Assembly (NCBI GenBank): GCA_008330645.1
Contig: VLTN01000028.1
Span: forward strand, 62,001-126,000
From: Cafeteria roenbergensis
Lineage: Eukaryota > Sar > Bigyra > Bicosoecida > Cafeteriaceae
Reading direction: 5' to 3'
DNA length: 64,000 bases
In this document: positions 10,000 through 19,640 of the stretch, in pieces
How the letters are laid out: every line of letters begins with the position of its first letter
How positions within the stretch are numbered: the stretch's first letter is position 1
The notes under the pieces: generated by a model
Told to the model about the DNA's origin: nothing
What the model saw: only the letters and a program-made list of their open reading frames with translations
Database searches by the model: none
Translations under genes and position numbers: made by a program

Positions 10000-12326
10000 T
10001 CAATTCCCGTCGAGTTGTATCCACCGAGGCGGATGCCGCAAAGTAAGAAGTGGGACACGGTCATGACAGTGTGGCCCGCGGCATAACTGATCTCAAACCG
10101 CACACGCACGTGGCATTCCTTCGACAGTTTTCACGGCTGTGTTGTGTTTATGGCGCTTCTTTGTTCGAGTGAGGTGGTCCCTGCCCGCCGGTCGCGGCAG
10201 CGAGTCTGGGCCCGCTCTGCCTCAGGGAAAACATGAGCTCGATATCATTTACCCCTCCGTCCGTTCTCAAAACCTGAGTGACATTATGAATCTTGCACCG
10301 CTTCTAGCAGGAGTCTGCTCAAAGTCGTAGAAGTCAGGAAGCTATGTAATGGTGAGGCGTTGCTCTGGGTGTTTGGTGTGGCGACATGTGGCTGCGTGCT
10401 TCATCACAATGCTCCAACGCCCAGGTTGCGAAGCGCTTTGCACCGAAAGAGCACACTTGCCACAAGCAAGGGACAGAATCAAGGCAACACGCTTGAAAGG
10501 GTCATCAAAAGCAGTGGTTTTTTTCGCTGGCGGGCTTGAATCACAGCGGAATGCTGCGACCCGTGCACGCCAAACCCAATAAAATTTGGAAAAGTTGCTG
10601 AAACTGGTGTCAGTAGTCCATTTCGGTGGCAGGGAGCAACCGCGCTTGGCAGTGGCTTCCGCGCACTGCTTTCTGACTTGAGTGAATGTTGACACGGTGA
10701 GCTCCTGACTTGAGCAGTGAGAGTCAGAATTGCCCGAGGAAGCCGTGGTGATCTCGAATCGTCGCCACAGCAACTAAGAAATCCCGTCGTAGCGGGTGTG
10801 CGTTGCACCAGAGTGGTGAAAAGGGCCACCCAGCCCGTTTTCCCTGGTCGGCGCGTCTCCTGGTGTGCAGTCTGTCACAACAGCGAGCAAAGGCTTCAAG
10901 AGAATCTTGACCATAACTTCAGTGGCACATGATGTGATTGCCACGAGGGTCGGCTGCATCAGCAAGCTTGTGCAGCAGTTGTGCAGCTTTGGAATCGCAC
11001 GCTGCGATCGTTTTCGCATCACAATCGTCGTGTGCCTGCACCGGGAGCGACGATGCCAGGCTTGCGCTCACAGACTGTCTCAGTCGGCCAACGCGTCGCG
11101 GAGTCGACTGACAAGCTGTGGTGAAGGCACAGCAACCAGGCCTCGAGTATTGCGCGTGTAGTCGGCGTCATTGGGGAGGAGTCCACGGAGCTACGAAGCC
11201 TAAGTTAGAGATCTTGCCAAATACTGCCCTGCTTGCTGGTTTCACCCGAAACGGTTGGCACAGCGCATCAGAGGTCCTACGCCCGAGGGTGTACGGCTCT
11301 CAGGCATGCCTGTGGATCCTCACTCCGGCACTTTGCTGCTTGTGGGCGGTGGACGTACGCGCACGAAGCAACAAGCCGCTCAACTGCTGAGGCCACTCAA
11401 GCGACATTGGAACTCCACGCCAAGCCAAACTCTGCGCCAGCCTGCATTCGGTCAGCTCGGCGGTGGAGGCGAAGTGTTGTCTCGTGCAAAGCCAGAGCAG
11501 TTGGTCGCTGCACACGCGATTGTGGGTTGTTTCCAAGCGGTGCCAGCGATTCCCACTGACCTCTCGCCAGACTCCAATACTCAGGTCATCCGGGAGGAAC
11601 AGCACCTGCATGCTCAGTCGAGCGGCCCTCCACGCTCAGCTCAGCATGAGGCTGGGCGACAAGGGACCTTCCCGTGCTCAGCGGTCGCGCTCTGTGTCGA
11701 GCGGGGGCGACTCGCCGCGAGAGCGCGGCCATGCTCGAAAGTGCGACAGGCCAGCGAGAGCCTCTGTGAGCAGCAACCTTTGGCGGCGAAGTGAGCGTGC
11801 GGAAGCACGGCGTCGAACTGCTTTCCCGAGAACCAAGCTCCTTCAACACTTGTTGCCCGAACGGCCTTTCTGGCGGCAACCCGTTCTGAGCGATCGATCG
11901 TGGACCGCTCGTCGAGTGCTTGGCAGACGCTTGGTGCAGGGGCCAGCTTGCGCTCGCTGGCCCAAAATGCTGCTGCCGTGTGTCCCAAGCAACCGCAGCA
12001 AGACGCATGCCCTGACACGCTCACACACTGGCAGCAATTGCGTAGCGTGAGCGAGCAATCAGCGGAATCCACCGATTGCTCTTGAACTTCCTCGGGTTGC
12101 ACCGGCATGGGCGGGTGCACATCAAGCCTGTGATCGTGTGCACGTGCGCAAGCGAAGAGGGCGTCCACACTTCCACAACATGTGCTCAGCTCTCGAGGCT
12201 GCGCCGCGCAGGGCACGGGGCGAGCTCCCCATCATTGCTGAGAGGCAGCAGGCTTGAAGCACGTCTGCGCTCGATGGGACTTCAGCTCTGTCGCGCGTCC
12301 TGCTGCGAGGCAGCACAGGTCACCTC
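9770..12326. other. Lower-GC intergenic stretch with coding-like fragments
   Basis: Between the array and the channel gene the sequence drops to roughly 50-60% GC by eye, against more than 70% in the genes that follow. The part 10342-11022 has protein-like minus-strand frames in more than one piece. The plus strand at 11463-12050 has a 195-codon frame rich in Arg and Ser. None matches a family I recognise and none has a convincing start. I see no terminal repeats or target-site duplication. It may hold a decayed element, or exons of a gene I could not resolve. Confidence 0.5.
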
Positions 12327-15300
12327 ATGGAGGAGCCCGCGGGCGCTCCAGGGTCCCCCCTGCAGCGCAGGGTCACCTGGTCGACGCTTTTGCTGGCGAA
12401 GCGGTTTTCGCGACGCATCCGGGAGGCGGCAATCGCGCGGCGGCAGCCACAGTGCGATGTTGAAGACCTGGACGGCATCGTTCAGTCTCGGCTCCAAGCT
12501 GCTGCTGGGGGCAAGCCACTCGCGCCGAGCGTGACGGAGGATCAACTCCTGCAGGCAGCGACGGATTGGCTGCGAGACGCAGAGAGCGGGCAGCAGGCAA
12601 CGTTCTTGCGTCAACGGCACGCATGGTCGGCGATGCTGCACCACTGGCTGTACATGGGCACCGTTGAGGCGTTTGCGCTCGGATGGGTGGTCTTGCTGTT
12701 CTTCGAGACCGCCCCGGGGGTGCCAGCTTCCTCGCCGTCAGCCATTCCATTCAGCTGGACTGTTGGCGCGCTTGAGGCAGCTGCCATGCTTGCGCTGGCA
12801 GTCGACATTTGGCTGCAGCTGGTGGTCGAGTGCCACGCCCGCCCCTTCGGGGCTCGAGTGGAGCGCATCGCGTCTGCCTTTGGCGGGCGCGCGGCCCGGC
12901 CTTCCCGGCCGTTCGCCTCGCCCGCGTTCAGCGCTGCACCGTCGCCAGGGCTCGATGCTGCCCCGTTGCCCGCGTCGCCGCCGCTCATCCCAGTGCGGCG
13001 GGTGGATTCAGAGGGGCAGCTTGGCATCGAACTGGGCGAGTCTGGTGCTGACGCTGCCGCCCCCTCCCCCCCAAAGCGTCAGCGTCGCCCCGCCATCGTT
13101 CCCGTGCCGCCGCCAGGCCTGCCCCCTGCGGCGGCTGCTTCTGCGGCCAGGGCGGGACCCACCGCCGCCGGCTCGAAGGCCGCACCCGCAGCGGCGGCTG
13201 CTTCTGCGGGCGGCGGTCTGCCCCCGTTGCCGCCCTCCCGCGCCCCGCCCCCCCCTCCTCCCCGCCGCTCCCGGCCGGTCCGTCTGCGAGACCTCCTGCC
13301 CTTCCAGGACAAGCTCTGGGACAACGTCGCATTCCTCGTGCTCCTCCTCGGCATCGCTGAGTGGCTCTCGTACTACGCCGGCGGCGTCACCGTGTTCCGC
13401 GTCTCTCGCCCCCTGCGCCCACTCCTCCTCGTCGCCAAGAGCCCGGACCTGCGCCGCAGCCTCGCCGTCATCGCCCGCACCTTCGCCGCCATCGGAAGGA
13501 TCACCTCCCTCTTCGCGCTCCTCCTCCTATTCTACGCCGTGCTCGGGTGTCAGGTCTTCTCCCCCGAGCAGGTGTCAGGCTACTCGCTGGAAAACGACAA
13601 TTTCGGGTCCTTCAGCGCGTCGGCCCTCACCATGTTCGTGCTGCAATCCACCGAGAACTTCCCCGACGTGATGTACCCCGCGCTGGACGAGAGGCCGGTC
13701 GTCGCCGTCCTCTTCTTCATATCCGGCCTCTACGCATTCGCCTGGGTCATCACGCCGCTGCTGCTCGCCGTGCAGTACGAACACTACCAGAGCGTCATGG
13801 AGACTGCGGCGAGGGCGCAGCGGGCCAAGAGCTACGTCCCCATGCTCGCCGCGTACAAGTGCGTGGCTCGCGCGGCGATGCTGCGCCGGGCAAGAGGGGG
13901 GGCCGCGGCCGCTGCCGCCGCAACGCTGGGCCCAGGCACCACCGCCGGCGCCGCAGCCACCGGCCGCGTCGAGGACCTGCGCACCGACAACCCCAGCGAC
14001 GAGGAGACCTTTTCGGAGTTTCTGTGGCGCGCCAAGGGCGTGCGGCGGCAGGCGGCGCGGGCGCTGTTCAAGGCCCTCGACGTGGAGCAGGAGGCTTCTT
14101 CCGACCGCATGGTCACCGCCGCCGAGTTCCTCGTCCTGCCGCAGTTCCTCAGGCTGTCCCCCCCCGGCATGCGGTCCAACAGCTGCCAGCAGTGCCCCTC
14201 CTGCCGCCCCGGCCGCCTCCTCTGCTGTTACACGCACGGCCAGCGGGTGCGCATTCGCGAGGCGGCGCGGCAGCTGCTGCGCCACCCCATCACGCACTGG
14301 GTGGTCGTGGCCGCCGTCGTCATGTCGGCTGTCGTGGCCTGCTGGTGGAGCTGGCCCGCCCAGCGGGTCTACGACGCGTGCGTCGAGGCCAACGGCAGAG
14401 CCGCGTGCTGGAACTACTCGGTGATGGTGGAGGAGTACGCCGCCCTGGCCGCCCTCAGCGTGGGTGTGCTGGAGATTGCGCTGCGCGTCGTCGCGACGGG
14501 CGGGCCGCACCGCTGGATCGCGGCCTCGTCGTGGAACACGTTCGACTTCGTCGTCACGGCATGGAGCTGGGGCGCGTCCCTCGCCATCGCGATGGGCGCC
14601 AAGCAGGCCCTCCCCGCCGGCAGCACGGACTTTCTCGAGATCACTCGCGCCGCCAGAGTGCTGCGAGTGCTCTCTGTGGTGCCGGAACTGAGAGACTTTG
14701 TCGACTTCGTCACTGCCGGCCGCACCGTCAACATCCCGCGCACCGCCCTCGTGTTCGCCATCCTCACCGTGTGCGTCATGCTCGCGTGGTCCGTCGTCGG
14801 GCAGGAGCTGTTCGGCGCGATCCCCGGCACCTCCACCCCCGACGGCCAGATCTACACCTTCAGGTTGCTCGGATACGCGCTGCTGGATATGACGCAGGTG
14901 CTGGCCGTGAACAACTGGAACTCCATCATGTACCCGGTCATCTACAAGGCCGCCGCGGGCCCCATCACCTCGTGGTTCTTCGTCTCGTTCTTCTTCGTCG
15001 GCTCCATGGTGCTCACCAACTGCGTCTCCGGGATCATCATCGATTACTACGCAATCGCCAAGGCGGACGCGGAGCGGGAGCGCATCCAGCAGTCGCTGTT
15101 CACAGGCCTTGGCGGGGAAGACGACGACGCGGAGGACGAGGGCGAAGACGGATACGCCAGCCTGGGCGACGGCGGCCACCACGGCATCGTCGACCCGATC
15201 GGCCGCATCGCGCCCCCCGCCCTAGACGTCGTGGTCCGGACCCTCTTCTGCTGCGCGACGCCGGCAGAGCTCGACGAGGACTTGAGCGCCGCGGCGCGCC

Positions 15301-16103
15301 GCCGCCCTGCCTCGTCCGGGGGTGCCATGCCCACCACCGCGGACGCAATCGTGGCTCTGCCGTCTTGGCTGCTGTCGCTGCTCTGCTGCTCGCAGGCCTC
15401 TTGGCGCCGCATCACCCGCGTATGCGGAGTGCCGGTGGCCTGCTGCTGCGGTGCGGCCGACAGCCGCCGCTCCGGGTCCCGCCGCCTCCGCAAGACCAAG
15501 GCCCCGCCGCCGGCCTTCCACAGCGTCGCCGGTCCCGTGCTGTCGGACAGCCTGACCTGCCTCGGCGTCATGTGCGCCCCCTGCTGCTGCCGCTGGCGAG
15601 ACGCGTCCCACGTGCACTCCGAGGGAGTGTCCGCCCGCGGCTCCCTCCAGTCCAACTCCGAGGCGCTGCTCTCCGCGGGGGCCGGCCCCGCCGCCGGCCG
15701 CAAGGCCTCTGACGGCGGGCTGCAGCCAGTGGCGGGCCTGGGCGCCTTGTCGCACAAGGTGGTCCGCGAGTACGTGGCGAGCCTGCGGCAGGAGCTGCGC
15801 GAGGACATTGAGTCGCAGAGCCCGCCGCGCCTGTGGCGGCTGCTGCGCCGCCAGCGGAAGCGGGCGCTGCGCCGCGCGCGCGCCGTGGCTGCCGGCAGGC
15901 CTGGGGCCGAGTCGGATTCGTCCGACGACGACGAGGGCGGCCAGGAGGACTCCGAGACGGACGACTCAGACACCGACGGCGACGACGACGTGTGGGACGC
16001 GGACGGGGACGGACAGGGACAGCGCGGCAGGTACGTGCTGTCCGAGGCGCAGGCTCTATTGCTGCGGCAAGAACTGGGCGCAGACGTATTTGATGATTTG
16101 TAA
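12327..16103 (+). CDS. TPC1: Two-pore cation channel (TPC family)
   Basis: A 1258-residue intronless channel with two six-helix domains, the plan of two-pore channels of endolysosomes and vacuoles. Domain I has its pore filter near residue 441 (TENFPDVMYP); domain II has VNNWNSIMYP near 861, the typical TPC form. The second S4 (EITRAARVLRVL, about 771) keeps regularly spaced Arg; the first S4 is SRPLRPLLL. An EF-hand-like helix-loop-helix (about 578-605) lies between the domains, as in plant TPC1. A long Pro/Ala loop after the first helices (about 190-320) and a C-terminal extension of some 330 residues make it far longer than the usual 750-850. That tail has Cys clusters (LFCC, LLCC, CCC), which might be lipidated, and ends in an acidic Ser/Asp run. 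The ATG at 12327 is the first in the open frame. Confidence 0.92.
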   Translation: MEEPAGAPGSPLQRRVTWSTLLLAKRFSRRIREAAIARRQPQCDVEDLDGIVQSRLQAAAGGKPLAPSVTEDQLLQAATDWLRDAESGQQATFLRQRHAWSAMLHHWLYMGTVEAFALGWVVLLFFETAPGVPASSPSAIPFSWTVGALEAAAMLALAVDIWLQLVVECHARPFGARVERIASAFGGRAARPSRPFASPAFSAAPSPGLDAAPLPASPPLIPVRRVDSEGQLGIELGESGADAAAPSPPKRQRRPAIVPVPPPGLPPAAAASAARAGPTAAGSKAAPAAAAASAGGGLPPLPPSRAPPPPPPRRSRPVRLRDLLPFQDKLWDNVAFLVLLLGIAEWLSYYAGGVTVFRVSRPLRPLLLVAKSPDLRRSLAVIARTFAAIGRITSLFALLLLFYAVLGCQVFSPEQVSGYSLENDNFGSFSASALTMFVLQSTENFPDVMYPALDERPVVAVLFFISGLYAFAWVITPLLLAVQYEHYQSVMETAARAQRAKSYVPMLAAYKCVARAAMLRRARGGAAAAAAATLGPGTTAGAAATGRVEDLRTDNPSDEETFSEFLWRAKGVRRQAARALFKALDVEQEASSDRMVTAAEFLVLPQFLRLSPPGMRSNSCQQCPSCRPGRLLCCYTHGQRVRIREAARQLLRHPITHWVVVAAVVMSAVVACWWSWPAQRVYDACVEANGRAACWNYSVMVEEYAALAALSVGVLEIALRVVATGGPHRWIAASSWNTFDFVVTAWSWGASLAIAMGAKQALPAGSTDFLEITRAARVLRVLSVVPELRDFVDFVTAGRTVNIPRTALVFAILTVCVMLAWSVVGQELFGAIPGTSTPDGQIYTFRLLGYALLDMTQVLAVNNWNSIMYPVIYKAAAGPITSWFFVSFFFVGSMVLTNCVSGIIIDYYAIAKADAERERIQQSLFTGLGGEDDDAEDEGEDGYASLGDGGHHGIVDPIGRIAPPALDVVVRTLFCCATPAELDEDLSAAARRRPASSGGAMPTTADAIVALPSWLLSLLCCSQASWRRITRVCGVPVACCCGAADSRRSGSRRLRKTKAPPPAFHSVAGPVLSDSLTCLGVMCAPCCCRWRDASHVHSEGVSARGSLQSNSEALLSAGAGPAAGRKASDGGLQPVAGLGALSHKVVREYVASLRQELREDIESQSPPRLWRLLRRQRKRALRRARAVAAGRPGAESDSSDDDEGGQEDSETDDSDTDGDDDVWDADGDGQGQRGRYVLSEAQALLLRQELGADVFDDL

Positions 16104-16324
16104 TTGGAGCGCAAATTGCACAGTCAGAACTGACCAACTGCTTGGCAGCCTCCTTGTGCCTGCGGTAGCGAGCCATTGAACAATTGTGTGCAAGTGCGCG
16201 CTGCTTGGAACGCGTTCGCGCGCTGCATCAACCCGAATCGCGAACAGTTGGTTCCTTTGCAATCAAGCGGCCGACGTGCGCAGGCAGACAAAGCCCCCGC
16301 AGGCACGCTTGCAAGTCCGCCCCC

Positions 16325-18073
16325 TCACGCCTGCGGAGCCATGCGCTTCGACGAGGGCGCCGAGGACTCGCCGGCGCAGCCCTCCTGGCTGTCCCGGTCC
16401 TCGACATCGTCAGAGCGGGGGCGCTTGGCAGCAGCCCTGGGGTCCGCCAGCCGAGCGCCGGCTGGCTCGCAGCCGCCCACTGGAAACGCAAGCGGCAAGA
16501 CATCGCTGGCCCCGAGGTTGACCTGCAGCTGCTGCCCGCCCTCCATGGACACGGCCGGGCAAATGCCCGACCACCCCGCGTCCGCCGCCACGGCTGTCTC
16601 GGCCGCAGCCTCGCCGTTGAGAAGCCACGAGATCGTGAGCACGCCCGCCTCGTGGCTGCAGCAGCACCCAACCACGTCGCCGGCACGCCACTTGGCGCTC
16701 CCGGCCGCAGTGCTTTCGCCCCCGCGCCACATCAGGCCGCGCGCCCCGTCCCAAGCGACGCTCCGCCCTGCGGCGTCGTCGCCAACGCCCTCCCCCAGCG
16801 CCGGCGAGCACGCGAACCCCTCGCCGCCGCCCCCCGGCAGCGCCGCCCACCCGACCTGCCCCACCCCGCCAGTCAGGACCACCACCTCGAACTGCGCCTT
16901 CCAGTCGCCCGAGCCAGCCCCGGCCACCCAGGCGGCAGACGGGGCCCACATCGTCGCGAGGGGCGTGTCCGGCGCAGCCTCGGCGTCGGCCAGCGCGGCC
17001 CAGTGCCCGCTCCCCGCCGCAGAGTGGCTGGCCTCGGCCACGGGCCCGCCAGCCGGCGCAGCGGCTCCCGGCGCAGCTGCGCCGGCTGGCCCCGCTCGCA
17101 CCGGCGCAAGCTCCAGCCAGGGGGAAGCGTCCACGCCAGAGTCGTCGTCGGGATCGTCGTGGGCGGATGCCGCCGCGGCCGCCGCAGCTGCTGCGGCGTC
17201 CGCCTCCACGTCCACCATCCAGTCGTCCTCGTCGCCCTCGTCGCCGTCACCAGCGTCGGCTCCATCTCCCGCTGCCGCCGCTGCCGCCGCCGCCGCCCCC
17301 CTTGCATACACCGCGGAAGCCCCCACCCCCCAGGATGTCTCCTCCGCGTCCAGGCCGGTTCTGAGCGCATCGGCCACGCCGCTCGCAGCGCTGGCCGCCG
17401 CGTCCTTTCCCGCCGCAAGGTACCGCCGGGCCTCCCGCTCTCGCGCCGCCTTGCGCTCGTCCCGCTCGTCGGCCGCAGCGCCCAGCTCCGCCTCGCGCCG
17501 CCACTCCTCCCGCCGCTCGGCCCGCTGCGCCGCCTTGAGCTGCCCCTTCTGCAGCCGCGCCCACGCCGGCACGCCCATGTGCCACCCGATGATACGGGAC
17601 TCGCCCCGCGGCTCGTGGTACGCTGCGCCGAGGCGCTCTCGGCGCTCCACCTCCTCGGGGCTCGCCCACGCCCGCAAGCGCCGCTCTGCGTTGATGTGCC
17701 TCAGGCGCCGCCCGTTCAGGTCTCGGCAAAAGCCAAAGTTTGTGACCCCGTTTCCGCCCTTGCTGGCCGACTTGAGCGTGGCGCCAAAGCCGCCCTTCCC
17801 GCCGAGCAGCCCGGCCCACTGCAGCCGGGCAATCGTGCCTGGCAGCACCGGGGAATCGGCCGACGCCCCTGCCAGCCCCCCGAGGCGACAGCCTCCGGCA
17901 TCCCCGCACGCAGAGCTAAGCCGCAGCGCGCTTGCCGGGACTCGCAGGGCCGCTGCCGCGCGCCGCAGGATGCGAGCGGCGGTTGTCGGCAGCTCCGCTG
18001 CAAAGCTTCGCAGCCCCACCGAGCGGCCGTCCACCAGCACAGGCGCGTCTCTAGCCGTTGTGAGCGTCTGCAT
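16325..18073 (-). CDS. SDE2: Sde2-type protein with C-terminal SPRY domain
   Basis: A 582-residue protein. Residues 1-92 look like the ubiquitin-like fold of Sde2, ending in GG followed by KGGFGATL at 93. In Sde2 proteins a protease cuts after this GG to release the KGG-headed form that joins the spliceosome (yeast) or acts in replication stress (human). The next block, with CRDLNGRRLRHINAERRL and a coiled, charged segment, is the Sde2 core. An acidic middle (DEDDW) follows. The C-terminal 150 residues look like a SPRY domain (QFEVVVLTG, then WRAGDVVGCC, then ISWLLNG), in place of the SAP domain of human SDE2. It converges with the channel gene across 221 bp and diverges from the next gene. 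Confidence 0.85.
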   Translation of the reverse strand: MQTLTTARDAPVLVDGRSVGLRSFAAELPTTAARILRRAAAALRVPASALRLSSACGDAGGCRLGGLAGASADSPVLPGTIARLQWAGLLGGKGGFGATLKSASKGGNGVTNFGFCRDLNGRRLRHINAERRLRAWASPEEVERRERLGAAYHEPRGESRIIGWHMGVPAWARLQKGQLKAAQRAERREEWRREAELGAAADERDERKAAREREARRYLAAGKDAAASAASGVADALRTGLDAEETSWGVGASAVYARGAAAAAAAAAGDGADAGDGDEGDEDDWMVDVEADAAAAAAAAAASAHDDPDDDSGVDASPWLELAPVRAGPAGAAAPGAAAPAGGPVAEASHSAAGSGHWAALADAEAAPDTPLATMWAPSAAWVAGAGSGDWKAQFEVVVLTGGVGQVGWAALPGGGGEGFACSPALGEGVGDDAAGRSVAWDGARGLMWRGGESTAAGSAKWRAGDVVGCCCSHEAGVLTISWLLNGEAAAETAVAADAGWSGICPAVSMEGGQQLQVNLGASDVLPLAFPVGGCEPAGARLADPRAAAKRPRSDDVEDRDSQEGCAGESSAPSSKRMAPQA

Positions 18074-18240
18074 GGCCGACGGTAGTGCCGGCTCAGGCGT
18101 CCGCTGGTCCCAGTGCCGCGCGGCCGGTGCCGTCGCTGCAGCCGCGCCGCCAAACGCCGGCAGAGCCGGCGGCGATTGAAGCGCGGCCTCTAGTTGCGAC
18201 GGATGCCCGCCCCCACTGCGCCAGGGACTCGGGGGTGGCC
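18074..18240. promoter_or_regulatory. Divergent promoter region, Sde2 / A34-like gene
   Basis: Only 167 bp separate the two start codons, so both genes must be driven from this segment or from inside each other. No TATA box or other known element stands out in the GC-rich sequence. Confidence 0.5.
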
Positions 18241-19197
18241 ATGAGCGCCATCAACGGACACAGCCGCAAGCGCGCTCGCCCTGAAGGCCCAGAGTCGGGC
18301 GGTGCGGATGGCGCGGGAGCCGTGGAGGCTCCCCGGCACTTCGCCCCTGCCCAGGCGCTTGCGGGCATCGACGTGCCGCCCGGTGCCAAGGTTTTCCTCG
18401 TGCGCTGGACCGAGTCTGACGCGGATGCGCTTGAGGGCCTGAACGGGAAGCGCGTTCGCGTCCCGGACGTCGGGGGCACCAGCCAGTGTGAGTCCGGCCG
18501 GGGGCCAAGTGCATCTCCGGCGCGCCGCAGCCGCAGACGCTGACCGCCAGCAACTGCCCCGAGCCCCAGGGCCGGGCGCTTGGAGTGGTGGTGCGCTTGG
18601 GCGAGGCTGGCTGGGGCTGACTGCTGCGCCCGGCATTCCAAGGCGCTTGCGCGGGTCGCTCGCTGCCGTCGTCCACTGCTCGGTGTTGCCTCGCTGCACG
18701 TGGTTTGCCGCGTCTCGCCTGCAGGGGCGTCCAAGAAGGCCAGCATGGCGGCGGCCATGGCGCAGCTCAGTGACAACGACGGGGGTGCGTCCGACACCCT
18801 GGCGCTCCTGCCGCGGGCTGGCGATGCCTCTGGCAGCGTGCAGGCGCTTGCGCTCGACGGCTCCATCACTCTGTCCACCGCGGAAGAGCCCTCGGCTGGC
18901 GACGACGCGACCACCTCAATGTGCGTGCCCGTTGACACCACCACGGGCGTCGTGGGCGACGGCGCTGCCGCTGGCCTGGCGCTGGGCGCGTCGGGCGGCG
19001 TGCGGTTGGAAGCCTCCCGCCTCAACGGCGGCGTCACTCCCGTGGGCTTCCCGGCCCGCCCTCGCCCCCTCGCGGCGCGCATGGCGATTGCCCCTGGTGC
19101 GGCTGCTGCCCCGGCTGCCCCTGCTGTGGCAGCCGCGGCCCCCAAGGCCAAGAAGGCTGCCAAGAAGGCCAAGAAGGCCAAGAAGGCGACCGCCTAG
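18241..19197 (+). CDS. Small basic protein, possible Pol I A34.5-like subunit
   Basis: I place two exons, 18241-18487 and 18725-19197, joined across a 237-bp intron with donor GTGAGT and acceptor CGCCTGCAG; phase 1 fits and gives 239 residues. The N-terminus is basic (SRKRARPEG), then KVFLVRWTESDADALEGLNGK with RVRVP, a variable middle, and ARPRPLAARM before a pure Lys/Ala tail (KKAKKAKKAKK). The order of a short beta segment with NGK-RVRVP, an RPR motif and a Lys-rich tail resembles the RNA polymerase I subunit A34.5/CD3EAP, but similarity is weak and I cannot test it. It could be another nucleolar or chromatin protein. A continuous frame through the intron would end at 18543. Confidence 0.5.
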
Positions 19198-19464
19198 GCT
19201 CGGCATGGCCGCCAGTGAGTGCGCGGTGGACCGTTCGTGCGACTGCGATAACATGCATATCTTCTTGGTTGGGCCACAGGCAGCGTCGCTCACACCGCAA
19301 GCCGCATCACGAACCGCTTGCCGAACCCGCCGCACGATGCCCGCTCGTGCCAGCGCTCGTGCCGGCGCCGACTGCAACCGCGCACACAGCATGCACCGCT
19401 GCGGCCCGCCCGTGCAGCCACGCGGCCTCCACGCCTGCAGGGCGATTGCCAACCGGCCCTCTCA

Positions 19465-19635
19465 CGCCACTCTGGCCTCTCACGCCACTCTGGCCGCGCT
19501 CGCCACTCTGGCCGCGCTCGCCACTCTGGCCGCGCTCGCCACTCTGGCCGCGCTCGCCACTCTGGCCGCGCTCGCGCCACTCTGGCCGCAGTCGCCACTC
19601 TGGCCGCACTCGCCACTCTGGCCGCGCTCGCCACG
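19465..19635. repeat. 18-bp minisatellite
   Basis: About ten units of GCCACTCTGGCCGCGCTC with small variations, within the 443-bp stretch 19198-19640 between two convergent genes. The repeat stops right beside the stop codon of the kinase-Nudix gene (19641-19643). The rest of the gap, 19198-19464, shows nothing recognisable. Confidence 0.9.
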
Positions 19636-19640
19636 CTACC

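Noticed and set aside
13575-15182. A 535-codon minus-strand frame opposite the channel
   Set aside because: Shadow in GC-rich coding DNA; the plus strand carries a full channel with both pore motifs.
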